DNA of 64,000 bases from Microbacterium maritypicum (GTDB lineage: Bacteria; Actinomycetota; Actinomycetes; Actinomycetales; Microbacteriaceae). Location of the stretch: positions 682,001 to 746,000 of the forward strand of contig NZ_WAAQ01000002.1 of assembly GCF_008868125.1 (NCBI RefSeq). The letters are read 5' to 3'. The position numbers and the translations under genes were made by a program. The notes under the pieces were generated by a model, which was given only the letters and a program-made list of their open reading frames with translations, did not search any database and was not told the origin of the DNA. This document shows, one piece after another, positions 1 through 9,859 of this stretch (position 1 is its first letter; every line of letters begins with the position of its first letter).

Positions 1-197
1 AGGAGAAGCCCCAGGAGGGCGAGGTCGTGGCGGTCGGCCCCGGCCGCATCGACGACAACGGCAACCGTGTTCCGCTCGACGTCGCCGTCGGCGACCGTGT
101 GCTCTACAGCAAGTACGGCGGCACCGAGGTGAAGTTCGGCGCAGACGAGTTCCTCGTCCTGTCGGCTCGCGACGTCCTGGCGGTCGTCGTCCGCTGA
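1..197 (+). CDS. groES: Co-chaperonin GroES, C-terminal part (5' end outside window)
   Basis: The reading frame is open from base 3 and gives about 64 residues ending in TGA at 195-197. The sequence contains [15 protein letters not shown] and a C-terminal [15 protein letters not shown], which are GroES/Cpn10 hallmarks. A full GroES is near 98 residues, so roughly the first third is missing to the left. GroES caps the GroEL chamber in the cytoplasm during protein folding. No groEL follows; a strong terminator and an unrelated permease gene come next, so groES ends its transcription unit here. Confidence 0.95.
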   Translation, partial: EKPQEGEVVAVGPGRIDDNGNRVPLDVAVGDRVLYSKYGGTEVKFGADEFLVLSARDVLAVVVR

Positions 198-248
198 TCT
201 GCGGAATCTGATTCCCGCCCCTCGTGAGGGGCAGGGTCAAGGTCCTGG

Positions 249-283
249 AAGGGGCCCGGATGCGCTTCGCATCCGGGCCCCTT
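249..283 (+). terminator. Rho-independent-type terminator after groES
   Basis: A perfect 16-bp stem (249-264 with 268-283) closes on a three-base loop, about 50 bases after the groES stop. There is only a short T-rich tail (CTTCT), as is common for terminators of GC-rich actinobacteria. Confidence 0.85.
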
Positions 284-366
284 CTGCGTCCGCCACCGGG
301 CATCGGTTTCCTGCCGAACTCTGCGGCAGCGGCCGGGCGGCCGAGGGCGCGCCGCCGCCGCGGGCG

Positions 367-372
367 TAGGGT
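367..372 (+). promoter_or_regulatory. -10 hexamer (TAGGGT), leaderless promoter of rarD
   Basis: TAGGGT ends six bases before the GTG start at 379, which would place the transcription start on the initiation codon. No Shine-Dalgarno sequence precedes the gene. The same geometry recurs at many other genes in the window. Confidence 0.5.
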
Positions 373-378
373 TGTGCG

Positions 379-1308
379 GTGCCCCCAGAGACGACTCGTG
401 CCACGCAGACCGCCGGAGTGGCCTATGCCGGTGCCGCGTACCTCCTCTGGGGAGTGCTTCCGCTCTACTTCCTGCTCCTCGTTCCGACGGGGCCGTGGGA
501 GGTCGTGGCCTGGCGCGTGCTGCTGTCGTTCGTGTTCTGCCTCCTGCTGCTCACGTTCACGCGCGGCTGGGCGGCATTCGGCGTCATCCTCCGACAGCCG
601 AAGCTGCTGGCCTGGACGGCCCTGGCCGGTCTTCTGATCTACGTCAACTGGCAGGTGTTCCTGATCGGAACCCTCAGCGAGAACGTCGTCGAGACGAGCC
701 TGGGCTACTTCATCAATCCGATCACGACCGTGCTGCTGGGCGTCTTCGTGCTGAAGGAGCGCATCCGCAGGTTGCAGTGGGCCGCCATCGCGATCGCGGC
801 GATCGCGGTCGTCGTGATCGTCGTCGCCTACGGCGATTTCCCCTGGATCGCCCTGTCGTTGACGGCGTCCTTCGGGGTCTACGGGCTCATCAAGAAGAAG
901 ATCGGTCCCGCCGTCGATGCGGTCAGCGGTCTGACGCTGGAGTCCTTCTGGCTCATCCCGATCGCCGTGGTGCAGCTGATCGTCGTCGCCCAGACGACGG
1001 GGATCACGATGGGGGCGAACGGGTGGCCGCACGCGCTGCTGCTGGCGTTCGCCGGCGTCGCCACAGCGGTGCCCCTGCTGCTCTTCGCCGCAGGAACCCG
1101 ACGCATCCACCTCACCGTGATCGGAATGATCCAGTTCATCACCCCCGTGATGCAGTTCCTCATCGGCGTCGTCGTCCTGCACGAGCCGATGCCTCCGGAG
1201 CGCTGGGCGGGCTTCATCATCGTGTGGATCGCGATCGGGGTGTTCGTCGTCGACCTGCTGCTCGCCGCACGTCGGGGGCGCAGGATTCCGCGTGTCGAAG
1301 CGGCCTGA
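379..1308 (+). CDS. rarD: RarD-type EamA/DMT permease
   Basis: A 309-residue protein with about ten hydrophobic helices, the size and layout of RarD/EamA drug-metabolite transporters. Family-typical segments include YLLWGVLPLYF near residue 21, the loop with LIYVNWQVFLIG, ENVVETSLGYFINP, and the second-repeat HLTVIGMIQFITP. It is an inner-membrane permease; RarD substrates are not established, so none is claimed. The GTG start is chosen because the homology begins at once and a TAGGGT -10 element sits six bases upstream. It stands alone between the groES terminator and the importer binding protein. Confidence 0.88.
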   Translation: MPPETTRATQTAGVAYAGAAYLLWGVLPLYFLLLVPTGPWEVVAWRVLLSFVFCLLLLTFTRGWAAFGVILRQPKLLAWTALAGLLIYVNWQVFLIGTLSENVVETSLGYFINPITTVLLGVFVLKERIRRLQWAAIAIAAIAVVVIVVAYGDFPWIALSLTASFGVYGLIKKKIGPAVDAVSGLTLESFWLIPIAVVQLIVVAQTTGITMGANGWPHALLLAFAGVATAVPLLLFAAGTRRIHLTVIGMIQFITPVMQFLIGVVVLHEPMPPERWAGFIIVWIAIGVFVVDLLLAARRGRRIPRVEAA

Positions 1309-1422
1309 TCCCGAGGCTCATCCGTCGGGGAACCCGGTGTCGGATCGTTAACGCACCGAGATACTTGCAACCCCTGCGCGCAGGACTCACGGCCTAGTGT
1401 TAGAGCACCCGATTGTGGCCAG

Positions 1423-1456
1423 AATCCACGTTCAGTCACAATCCACGTTCAGTTAC
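1423..1456 (+). repeat. Two 17-nt tandem repeats in the livK leader
   Basis: Two adjacent copies of a 17-base unit beginning AATCCACGTTCAGT lie at 1423-1439 and 1440-1456, differing at one base (CAC versus TAC at the end). They sit directly before the ribosome-binding site of the binding-protein gene. They could be a duplicated operator or a leader element; the sequence does not decide which. Confidence 0.7.
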
Positions 1457-1469
1457 GCAAGGGAGCATC

Positions 1470-2726
1470 ATGAACGCATTGAAGGGCTCGCGCACAGCGA
1501 AGGTCTTCGCCGGGATCGCACTGATCAGTGCATCCGCCATCGTCATCGCCGGCTGCAGCAGCACTCCGAGCTCGGAGAGCGGTGGCAGCGACAAGCCCGC
1601 AGCCGATCTGACGCTCAAGCTCGGATCGCTGCTTCCGCAGACGGGGTCGCTGGCATTCCTGGGCCCGCCCATGGAATCCGGCGTCGGACTCGCGGTCCAG
1701 GAGGTCAACGAGGCCGCTGCCGGTGTCACGATCGACCTGACGGCCGAGGACGAGGGCGACACTGACACCAAGGCCTACGAGACCTCGATCACCAAGCTGC
1801 AGGGCGCCGGCGTCTCCGCCATCGTCGGAGCCGCCGCATCGGGCGTCTCCAAGCTCATCCTCGACGGGAACGTGAGCGCGGGGATCCTTCAGATCTCGGC
1901 GTCGAACACGTCTCCCGACTTCACCACGTGGGACGACAGCGGCCTGTACTTCCGCACCGCACCCAGTGACCTGCTGCAGGGCGAGGTGCTGGGCAACCTG
2001 ATCGCCGAGGACGGCGCCAAGAGCCTCGGCATCATCTACCAGAACGACGCCTACGGCACCGGCCTGAACGACGCCATCACGACGACGTTCGAGGGCACCG
2101 GCGGCGAGGTCGTCGAGTCGGTCTCGTTCAACGTCGGCGACGCGCAGTTCGACGCTCAGGTCGAGTCGATCAAGGCCCAGAACCCCGACGCGGTCGCGAT
2201 CGTGTCGTTCGACCAGTTCAAGACCATCGCGCCGCTGCTGGTGAACGCCGGCATCTCGGCCGACAAGTTCTACATGGTCGACGGCAACCTGTCCGACTAC
2301 GGCTCGGAGATCCCGGTCTCGCTCGAGGGCGCGCAGGGAACCAAGGCCGGTCCTGCTCTCGCGGATGACTTCACCACCCGTCTCCAGGACTACTGGACCG
2401 GCGAAGGCAACCCCGAGGTCAAGGACTTCACCTACGCGGCAGAGGCGTACGACGCCGTCATCCTCGTGGCTCTGGCCTCGCTCGCGGCCGGCTCCACCGA
2501 GGGCGCGGACATCGCGGCCAAGATGCAGGAGGTCTCGGGCGGTTCGGGCGACGGCAAGAAGTGCACCAGCTTCGCCGAGTGCGCCAAGATCATCAACGAC
2601 GGCGGCGTGGCCGACTACGACGGCTACTCCGGCGACATCACGTTCGATGAGGCCGGCGACCCCCAGGGTGCCTCGATCGGCATCTACAAGTACGGTGCCG
2701 ACAACATGATCACCCGCACCAACTGA
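1470..2726 (+). CDS. livK: Branched-chain amino acid ABC transporter substrate-binding lipoprotein
   Basis: A 418-residue periplasmic-binding-protein type I (Leu/Ile/Val-binding) lipoprotein. The start ATG at 1470 is preceded by AAGGGAG. Residues 1-30 form a lipoprotein signal with lipobox VIAGC. The mature protein opens with LTLKLGSLLPQTGSLAFLGPP, the family's first strand and ligand loop, and later has the YQNDAYGTGL hinge-proximal motif. It would be anchored outside the membrane and deliver ligand to the LivHMGF complex. It is convergent with the livHMGF genes rather than in one operon with them, so it can be made separately. The exact ligand cannot be read from sequence. An in-frame GTG further upstream would add 19 non-signal residues and is disfavoured. 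Confidence 0.9.
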   Translation: MNALKGSRTAKVFAGIALISASAIVIAGCSSTPSSESGGSDKPAADLTLKLGSLLPQTGSLAFLGPPMESGVGLAVQEVNEAAAGVTIDLTAEDEGDTDTKAYETSITKLQGAGVSAIVGAAASGVSKLILDGNVSAGILQISASNTSPDFTTWDDSGLYFRTAPSDLLQGEVLGNLIAEDGAKSLGIIYQNDAYGTGLNDAITTTFEGTGGEVVESVSFNVGDAQFDAQVESIKAQNPDAVAIVSFDQFKTIAPLLVNAGISADKFYMVDGNLSDYGSEIPVSLEGAQGTKAGPALADDFTTRLQDYWTGEGNPEVKDFTYAAEAYDAVILVALASLAAGSTEGADIAAKMQEVSGGSGDGKKCTSFAECAKIINDGGVADYDGYSGDITFDEAGDPQGASIGIYKYGADNMITRTN

Positions 2727-2744
2727 TCACACGATCACATGACG

Positions 2745-2772
2745 AAGGCCCCGGATCCGATCCGGGGCCTTT
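2745..2772. terminator. Bidirectional terminator between livK and livF
   Basis: A 12-bp perfect stem (2745-2756 with 2760-2771), loop CCG, follows the livK stop by 18 bases and lies just past the livF stop on the other strand. It can serve both convergent units. Confidence 0.85.
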
Positions 2773-2794
2773 GTCGTGGGGTCGAGTCTGTGGC

Positions 2795-3568
2795 TCAGGC
2801 CGCGTCGGTGCCGAGCGTTCCGAGGTAGAGACCGATCACCTTCGGGTCGTTGAGCAGATCACGGCCGGTGCCCTCGTGGGCGTCCTTGCCCTGATCGAGC
2901 ACGTACCCGCGGTCGCAGATCTGGAGGCAGCGTCGGGCGTTCTGCTCGACCATGATCGTCGTGACGCCGGCCTTGTTGATGTCGGACACCCGGATGAACG
3001 CGTCGTCCTGCCGCACGGGGGAGAGCCCGGCCGACGGCTCGTCGAGCAGCAGCACCGACGGATCCATCATGAGCGCGCGCGACATGGCGACCATCTGCCG
3101 CTCGCCGCCGGAGAGGGATCCGGCGCGCTGCTTGAGGCGCTTGCCCAGCTCGGCGAAGATGCCGGTGACGAACTCGAGCCGTTCCGCGTAGATCTTGGGG
3201 TTCTGGTAGAGCCCCATCTGCAGGTTCTCCTCGATCGACAGCGACGGGAAGACGTTGTTCGTCTGCGGCACGAAAGCGACCCCGCGTCGGACCAGCTTGT
3301 CGGCCTTCAGGCCGACGATGCTCTCGCCCTTGACCGTGATGTCGCCGCTGCGCACGTTCACCAGCCCGAAGATCGCCTTCAGCAGGGTCGACTTGCCGGC
3401 GCCGTTCGGGCCGATGATCCCGATCAGCTCGCCCTGGCGGGCGACGAGGTTCGCGCCGTTGAGGATGTTCACCCCGGGGAGATAGCCGGCGTGGACGTCG
3501 GTCAACTCGACCACGACGTCGTCCTGAGGCGCGCTCTGCGGTGCGTTCGTCGGCGATTCCGCGCTCAT
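2795..3568 (-). CDS. livF: Branched-chain amino acid ABC transporter ATP-binding protein LivF
   Basis: A 257-residue ABC ATPase with Walker A GPNGAGKST near residue 54, signature LSGGERQMVAMSRAL, and Walker B VLLLDEPSAGLSP. The sequence VVELTDVHAGY at the front and the short form lacking the LivG insertion identify the LivF branch. It pairs with LivG on the cytoplasmic face to drive uptake. Its ATG overlaps the livG stop by four bases, so translation is coupled. It is last in the livHMGF unit, ahead of a bidirectional terminator. Confidence 0.93.
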   Translation of the reverse strand: MSAESPTNAPQSAPQDDVVVELTDVHAGYLPGVNILNGANLVARQGELIGIIGPNGAGKSTLLKAIFGLVNVRSGDITVKGESIVGLKADKLVRRGVAFVPQTNNVFPSLSIEENLQMGLYQNPKIYAERLEFVTGIFAELGKRLKQRAGSLSGGERQMVAMSRALMMDPSVLLLDEPSAGLSPVRQDDAFIRVSDINKAGVTTIMVEQNARRCLQICDRGYVLDQGKDAHEGTGRDLLNDPKVIGLYLGTLGTDAA

Positions 3569-4605
3569 GCGGTGCCCTTCCCCTCTGTGCCGGAGGCGGG
3601 ATCGCTCGCTTCGAGCTCGGCCTCTGCTTCGATCTTCTCGCGGAGTCGGATCGCGGCGGCATCCTCGAGCACCGGGATGCGTCCGGTGACCGCGCCCAGG
3701 TCGAGATCCTGGTGCGCACCAAGGTACGCATCCACGACCGCGGGGTTCTCCATGACCTCGTCGGGAGGTCCCTCCGCGACGACGCGGCCCTCGGCCATGA
3801 CGATCACCCAGTCCGCGATGTGGCGGACCATGTGCATGTCGTGCTCGACGAAGAGCACCGTCATCCCCTGCTCCTTCAGATCGAGGATGTGGTCGAGGAG
3901 CGACTGCGTGAGAGCGGGGTTGACGCCGGCCATGGGCTCGTCGAGCATCACCAGCGTCGGGTCGCTCATCAGCGCCCTGGCCATCTCGAGGAGCTTGCGC
4001 TGGCCACCAGAGAGCGACGCCGCGAAGTCCTTCTCCTTGGCATCGAGCTTGAAGCGCGTGAGCAACTCGCGTGCCTTGCCTTCGATCTCGGTGTCCTGCG
4101 CTCGCCAGAGGAAGGGCAACAGACTCGACCAGAAGCCCTCCCCGCGCTGATGCGGAGCTCCGAGCTTCATGTTCTCGAGGACCGTGAGGAGCGAGAGCGA
4201 CTTGGTCAGCTGGAACGTGCGGACCTGTCCCATCCTTGCCACCTTGAACGACGGGACTCCCGAGAGGCTCGTTCCGTCGAAGGACCAGGTGCCGCTGTTG
4301 GGCTTGTCGAATCCGCAGAGCAGGTTGAACAGCGTGGTCTTGCCTGCTCCGTTCGGGCCGATCAGTGCGGTGATCGCTCCTCGCGGCACTTCGAGGTGGT
4401 CGACGTCGACGGCGGTCAGGCCACCGAAGCGACGCTGGACCGCATCGACGACGAGGATCGGATCGACCTTGGCGACCCCCGGCTTCACCTCGCCCTTGGT
4501 CAGACCGGTCGTCTTCGGGCGTCGGATGCTCCCTGTGGTGGGCGCGGCGTTCGCCGTGCCCTCGGCAGAGCCGGGGACCTGTTCCGGGGTCAGTTCATTT
4601 GACAA
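3565..4605 (-). CDS. livG: Branched-chain amino acid ABC transporter ATP-binding protein LivG
   Basis: A 346-residue ABC ATPase. About 50 poorly conserved residues precede the fold. Walker A GPNGAGKTTL, signature ASLSGGQRKLLEMARAL and Walker B LVMLDEPMAGVNP follow. The C-terminal YLGAHQDLDLG ends the conserved core, and about 40 extra acidic residues follow, longer than the usual 255-residue LivG. It overlaps livM upstream by 11 bases and livF downstream by four, consistent with one mRNA. Role: second nucleotide-binding subunit of the importer. Confidence 0.92.
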   Translation of the reverse strand: MSNELTPEQVPGSAEGTANAAPTTGSIRRPKTTGLTKGEVKPGVAKVDPILVVDAVQRRFGGLTAVDVDHLEVPRGAITALIGPNGAGKTTLFNLLCGFDKPNSGTWSFDGTSLSGVPSFKVARMGQVRTFQLTKSLSLLTVLENMKLGAPHQRGEGFWSSLLPFLWRAQDTEIEGKARELLTRFKLDAKEKDFAASLSGGQRKLLEMARALMSDPTLVMLDEPMAGVNPALTQSLLDHILDLKEQGMTVLFVEHDMHMVRHIADWVIVMAEGRVVAEGPPDEVMENPAVVDAYLGAHQDLDLGAVTGRIPVLEDAAAIRLREKIEAEAELEASDPASGTEGKGTA

Positions 4606-5572
4606 AGGTCATCTCCCTCTTGTCTCCGAGGATGCCCTGCGGGCGGAAGATCACGAGCAGCATCAGAGCGATGCCGACGAAGACGAAAACGAGCGTCGAT
4701 GCCTGGCTGTCGGACATCGGCAGCAGGCCTGCTTTCGCCAGGGAGGGCAGGAGGTTGGCCATGAAGGCGAACACCACCCAGAACAGCACGGCGCCCAGCG
4801 TCGGTCCGAACACCGTGGCCGCCCCGCCCAGAAGGAGGATGGTCCACAGGAAGAACGTCAGCGACGTCGAGTAGCTGCCGGGGACGACGGCGGAGGGGAG
4901 GACGAAGATGATCCCGCCCGCGGCACCGATCACGCCACCCACGACGAGCGCCTGCATCTTGTAGGCGAAGACGTTCTTGCCGAGCGAGCGCACGGCGTCC
5001 TCGTCTTCGCGGATGCCCTTGAGGACGCGACCCCAGGGGCTGCGCATCAGCGCCCACACCAAGAGGATGGCCGCGGCGAGCACGATCACGCCGAAGACCC
5101 GGTTCCAGAGGTCGTTGGCGCTGTACATCCAGGGCCCGAACCCGTAGGTCCCGGGGGGAATGGGGTTCGCCTCGCGGAACCCGCCGTTGTACTGGGCCAG
5201 GCCGTCGGCGCTGTTGGTCCATTCGTCGAACAGCTGCGTCGTGAACAGCAGTCGCACGATCTCGCCGGCGGCGATCGTCGCGATCGCCAGGTAGTCGGCG
5301 CGAAGTCGCAGTGTCGGGATGCCGAGCAGGACGGCGAAGAGCGCGCCGCCGAGCAGACCGATGAGCATGCCGATCCACCAGGGCAGACCGAAGCTCAGCA
5401 CCGAGATGGCGTAGCCGTAGCCGCCGATGGCCATGAAGGCGGCCATACCGAAGTTGAGCAGTCCCGCGTATCCGAAGTGCACGGCCAGGCCGGTCGCCGC
5501 GAGGGCGTAGGCGATGGTGACAGGGCTGAACAGGTAGACGGCCGTGTTCGAGAAGATGCTTCCGAAGTCCAT
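4595..5572 (-). CDS. livM: Branched-chain amino acid ABC transporter permease LivM
   Basis: A 325-residue membrane protein with about nine hydrophobic segments. It has the LivM signature region GLAVHFGYAGLLNFGMAAFM near residues 28-47 and LRADYLAIATIAAGEIVRLL further on, and the EAA-like loop GRVLKGIREDEDAVRSLGKN that contacts the ATPases. The ATG at 5572 lies five bases past the livH stop. A longer upstream frame exists, but it runs antisense-like through livH and has no membrane character, so this start is preferred. Confidence 0.92.
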   Translation of the reverse strand: MDFGSIFSNTAVYLFSPVTIAYALAATGLAVHFGYAGLLNFGMAAFMAIGGYGYAISVLSFGLPWWIGMLIGLLGGALFAVLLGIPTLRLRADYLAIATIAAGEIVRLLFTTQLFDEWTNSADGLAQYNGGFREANPIPPGTYGFGPWMYSANDLWNRVFGVIVLAAAILLVWALMRSPWGRVLKGIREDEDAVRSLGKNVFAYKMQALVVGGVIGAAGGIIFVLPSAVVPGSYSTSLTFFLWTILLLGGAATVFGPTLGAVLFWVVFAFMANLLPSLAKAGLLPMSDSQASTLVFVFVGIALMLLVIFRPQGILGDKREMTFVK

Positions 5573-5577
5573 GGCGA

Positions 5578-6927
5578 TCAGCCCAACCTTTCCCTGCGTC
5601 CGAGCAGCCCCTGCGGTCTCACGAGGAGGATGACGATGAGCACCACGAGGGCGCTCGCATACTTCAGGTCGGACGGGATCCACAGGGTGGAGACCTCGAC
5701 CGCCATCCCGACGATGAGGGAGCCCACCAGAGCACCGAACGCGGTGCCGAGGCCGCCGAGCGTGATCGCCGCGAAGATCAGCAGCAGCATCTGCATGCCC
5801 ATGTCCCACTTCACACCGGGGCGGAAGTAGGCCCAGAGGATGCCGGAGATGGCCGCCAAGGTGCCGGAGAGGATCCAGACGTAGCGGATGACCTTGTCCA
5901 CATCGATCCCGGAGGCGGCGGCGAGCTGCGGGTTGTCGGAGATCGCGCGTGTCGCCTTGCCGATGCGGGTGCGCGTCAGGAAGAAGGCCACGGCCAGGAT
6001 CACCACGATGCTCACCCCCATCGCGATCATGTCGATGTAGGACAGCGAGATCGGCCCGAACTGGATCGGCGTGGGGCTGGCGCCGGGGAGCTGGTAGGTG
6101 CCGCCGCCGATCATGAACTGGAAGGCGTAGCGCAGTGCCAGCGAGAGTCCGATGCTGACGATCATCAGCTGCACGACGCCGAGACCGCGTCGTCGCAGGG
6201 GACGCCAGATGCCGGCATCCAACGCCCAGCCGAACAGGCCGCCGCCGATGACGGCTGCGGCGACGCCGAGCCACAACGGGAGGTGCCAGAACGTGGTCGT
6301 GACGAGGGCGACGAGGCCGCCCCAGGTCACCATCTCGGCGTGCGCGAAGTTCGACAGCCGCGTGGTGCCGTAGATGAGAGCGGCACCCATCGAGGCCAGT
6401 GCCAGCAGCAGACCGAAGTTCAGGCCGCCGACGAGTCGCGAGAGGAGCTGATCGATGAACGAGACGGTGATCCGCTGCCCCTCGCCGAGGAACAGATTCA
6501 TGATCTTGGTCCCCGTGAGACCGAACTCGACCTCGAAGGAGGCGGTCGTTCCCGCGATCGGCTGCGTGCCCGGTGGCAGCAGGCTCGCATCGACGATCAC
6601 ACCGTCGGGGAGGGTCGACTCGTCGACCGTCAGCGTGTACTTCTCCTTCTCGGGCACGTACAGGCGCCACTTGCCTTCGGCGTCGGTCTCGGTCTCGCCC
6701 TTGAAACCGTTGCCTTCGATCGCCATGACGACGCCTTCGACGGGTTCGTCATCGAAGGTGACGACGCCGGCCAGGTAGAAGTCCGTGACCTCCTGCCCGT
6801 CGTCTGTCGTCTCGGCCGAGGCCGATGAGGGGGGCATGAACACGAACGCGCTGAGCGCCATGAGGACAGCGAGCAGCGCGACCACCCAGGGGCGCTTTCG
6901 CTGCACGGCGATTGTTGTGGGTCCCAC
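5578..6927 (-). CDS. livH: Branched-chain amino acid ABC transporter permease LivH with extra N-terminal exported domain
   Basis: A 449-residue protein from a GTG at 6927, preceded by GGAGG four bases away. Residues 14-38 form a signal or membrane segment ending in SSASA. Residues about 48-135 form a small beta-rich domain (YLAGVVTFDDEPVEGVVMAI, then TDAEGKWRLYVP) resembling carboxypeptidase regulatory or other Ig-like modules. From residue 155 the protein is an ordinary LivH permease: LNFGLLLALASMGAALIYG, LSNFAHAEMVTWGG and the ATPase-contact loop GKATRAISDNPQLAAASGID. Usual LivH is about 290 residues, so about 150 residues are added on the outside. It is first in the livHMGF operon and faces guaB divergently. 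Confidence 0.9.
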   Translation of the reverse strand: MGPTTIAVQRKRPWVVALLAVLMALSAFVFMPPSSASAETTDDGQEVTDFYLAGVVTFDDEPVEGVVMAIEGNGFKGETETDAEGKWRLYVPEKEKYTLTVDESTLPDGVIVDASLLPPGTQPIAGTTASFEVEFGLTGTKIMNLFLGEGQRITVSFIDQLLSRLVGGLNFGLLLALASMGAALIYGTTRLSNFAHAEMVTWGGLVALVTTTFWHLPLWLGVAAAVIGGGLFGWALDAGIWRPLRRRGLGVVQLMIVSIGLSLALRYAFQFMIGGGTYQLPGASPTPIQFGPISLSYIDMIAMGVSIVVILAVAFFLTRTRIGKATRAISDNPQLAAASGIDVDKVIRYVWILSGTLAAISGILWAYFRPGVKWDMGMQMLLLIFAAITLGGLGTAFGALVGSLIVGMAVEVSTLWIPSDLKYASALVVLIVILLVRPQGLLGRRERLG

Positions 6928-6963
6928 GCAACCTCCACTTTGAGTGCTGTGTCTCTGCGATGA

Positions 6964-8682
<1,719 letters not shown>

Positions 8683-8696
8683 TCGTCAGCCGACGC

Positions 8697-8733
8697 ACGA
8701 GGGACCGGATGCGAAACGCATCCGGTTCCTCGT
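8697..8733. terminator. Bidirectional terminator between guaB and the DUF4190-type gene
   Basis: A 17-bp stem (8697-8713 with 8717-8733, one G-T pair) with an AAA loop lies between two convergent genes and can terminate both. Confidence 0.85.
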
Positions 8734-8754
8734 CCTTGCTGCGTCGCGCACGGG

Positions 8755-9228
8755 TCAGCCGCAGGTATAGGTGACCCCGTTGACCTCCCAGACGCCTGTG
8801 CCGAGTTCGGCACACATGCCGAAGATGGCGGCGAAGAAGGCGATGAAGAGGATGATCCCGATGATCTCGACGATCGTCAGGACCGCGCCGACGACGATGC
8901 CGGCGATCGCGAGACCCTTCGGCTGTCCGGCTTTGCCGAGCTTCACGGCGGCGACGATGCTCAGGATGAGGCCGATCGGGGCCGCCACGAACGCCAGGAC
9001 GAGTCCGACGATCGACAGCACGCGCCCCGGCGGGCTCGGCTCGGGCTGCGGATACGCAGGCGCGGCGGGCGCCGAGTAGCCGGCGGCGGGCGCGGCGCCC
9101 GGCCCGGCGTCCCACGTCGGAGGCCCAGTCGGAGGTGCGGCCGGAGGGGCCGGGGGCGCGGTCGGTGGCGGGGTCACCGGGTTCGAGGAATCCGGTGCAG
9201 GCGGTTCGGGGAACGGGGGATTCGTCAT
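8755..9228 (-). CDS. DUF4190-like small membrane protein with proline-rich N-terminus
   Basis: A 157-residue protein. Residues 1-65 are a disordered Pro/Ala/Thr-rich cytoplasmic tail. Two long hydrophobic segments follow (LSIVGLVLAFVAAPIGLIL and the stretch after GLAIAGIVVGAVLTIVEII), spaced by KLGKAGQPKGLAIAG, which is the DUF4190 pattern. The short tail after the second helix contains two cysteines (MCAEL and YTCG at the C-terminus) that could pair outside the cell. Function is unknown. It converges on guaB. Confidence 0.78.
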   Translation of the reverse strand: MTNPPFPEPPAPDSSNPVTPPPTAPPAPPAAPPTGPPTWDAGPGAAPAAGYSAPAAPAYPQPEPSPPGRVLSIVGLVLAFVAAPIGLILSIVAAVKLGKAGQPKGLAIAGIVVGAVLTIVEIIGIILFIAFFAAIFGMCAELGTGVWEVNGVTYTCG

Positions 9229-9386
9229 GTTCTGTCCTGTCGACGGGGTGAGAGGTCACGCGCCGGCGGTTCCGGTAGCCCCGAGCGTAGCGAGGGCCCT
9301 CCGCTCGCACCATCCCCCCACGATGCGCGGGCCGTGGGCCGGGGCGGGCTCCGGTTCCTGCCCTTCCGTCGACCTGCGAGCGGGCG

Positions 9387-9392
9387 TAGCGT
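9387..9392 (+). promoter_or_regulatory. -10 hexamer (TAGCGT), leaderless promoter of the DUF2277 gene
   Basis: TAGCGT ends six bases before the ATG at 9399, and there is no purine-rich ribosome-binding sequence between them. Confidence 0.5.
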
Positions 9393-9398
9393 GCGCGT

Positions 9399-9713
9399 AT
9401 GTGTCGGAACATCGTCCCGTTGAACAATCTCGAGCCCGCAGCGACCGATGAGGAATGCCACGACGCCGCCCTGCAGTTCGTGCGCAAGATCGCCGGGACC
9501 ACGGCGCCGTCCCGAGCCAACCAGACCGCCTTCGACAGCGCGGTCGGCGAGATCGCCCAGGTCGTGAGCCGTCTTCTGAGCGAACTCGTGACCACCGCGC
9601 CACCGAAGAACCGCGAAGACGAAGCAGCGAAGCGGCGGGCGAGATCCGCGGAGCGCTACGAGGCGATCCGGGTCTTCCAACAGGAGAAGCGTGCCGCCCG
9701 CGCGGGAGGGTAG
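9399..9713 (+). CDS. DUF2277 domain protein
   Basis: A 104-residue soluble protein starting MCRNIVPLNNLEPAATDEE, the DUF2277 signature, followed by the family's AALQFVRKIAGTTAPS segment. The C-terminal third is charged and helical. Related actinobacterial proteins have no established function. It is monocistronic, probably leaderless, and separated by about 145 bases from the seven-gene operon downstream. Confidence 0.85.
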   Translation: MCRNIVPLNNLEPAATDEECHDAALQFVRKIAGTTAPSRANQTAFDSAVGEIAQVVSRLLSELVTTAPPKNREDEAAKRRARSAERYEAIRVFQQEKRAARAGG

Positions 9714-9859
9714 GGGAAGCACCGTCGGCGGCGGCGACACCGTATGCCAGAATCGACATACCCCGCTCGACTTTCCCTGCGGTCCCGGTGTTGAAGGCGC
9801 CGAGATCGCGTCACCGATCCCCATCGGTCAGGGAACCTCCCCAAGGAGAGCTGTAGAAA

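Noticed and set aside
1413..1469. Upstream GTG start for livK
   Set aside because: It would put 19 polar residues before a good lipoprotein signal; the ATG at 1470 has a ribosome-binding site.
2771..4150. Long open frame (459 codons) opposite livF and livG
   Set aside because: It lies wholly antisense to two clear ABC ATPases with all motifs; long antisense frames are expected in GC-rich coding DNA. No domain or ribosome-binding site.
5573..6670. Upstream extension of livM giving a 691-residue protein
   Set aside because: The extra sequence is Arg-rich and overlaps the LivH permease out of frame; LivM homology starts at the ATG at 5572.
9180..9200. GGTTCGA-like T-loop suggesting a tRNA
   Set aside because: No acceptor or anticodon stem around it, and it lies in the coding sequence of the DUF4190-like gene. 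No tRNA was found in the window.
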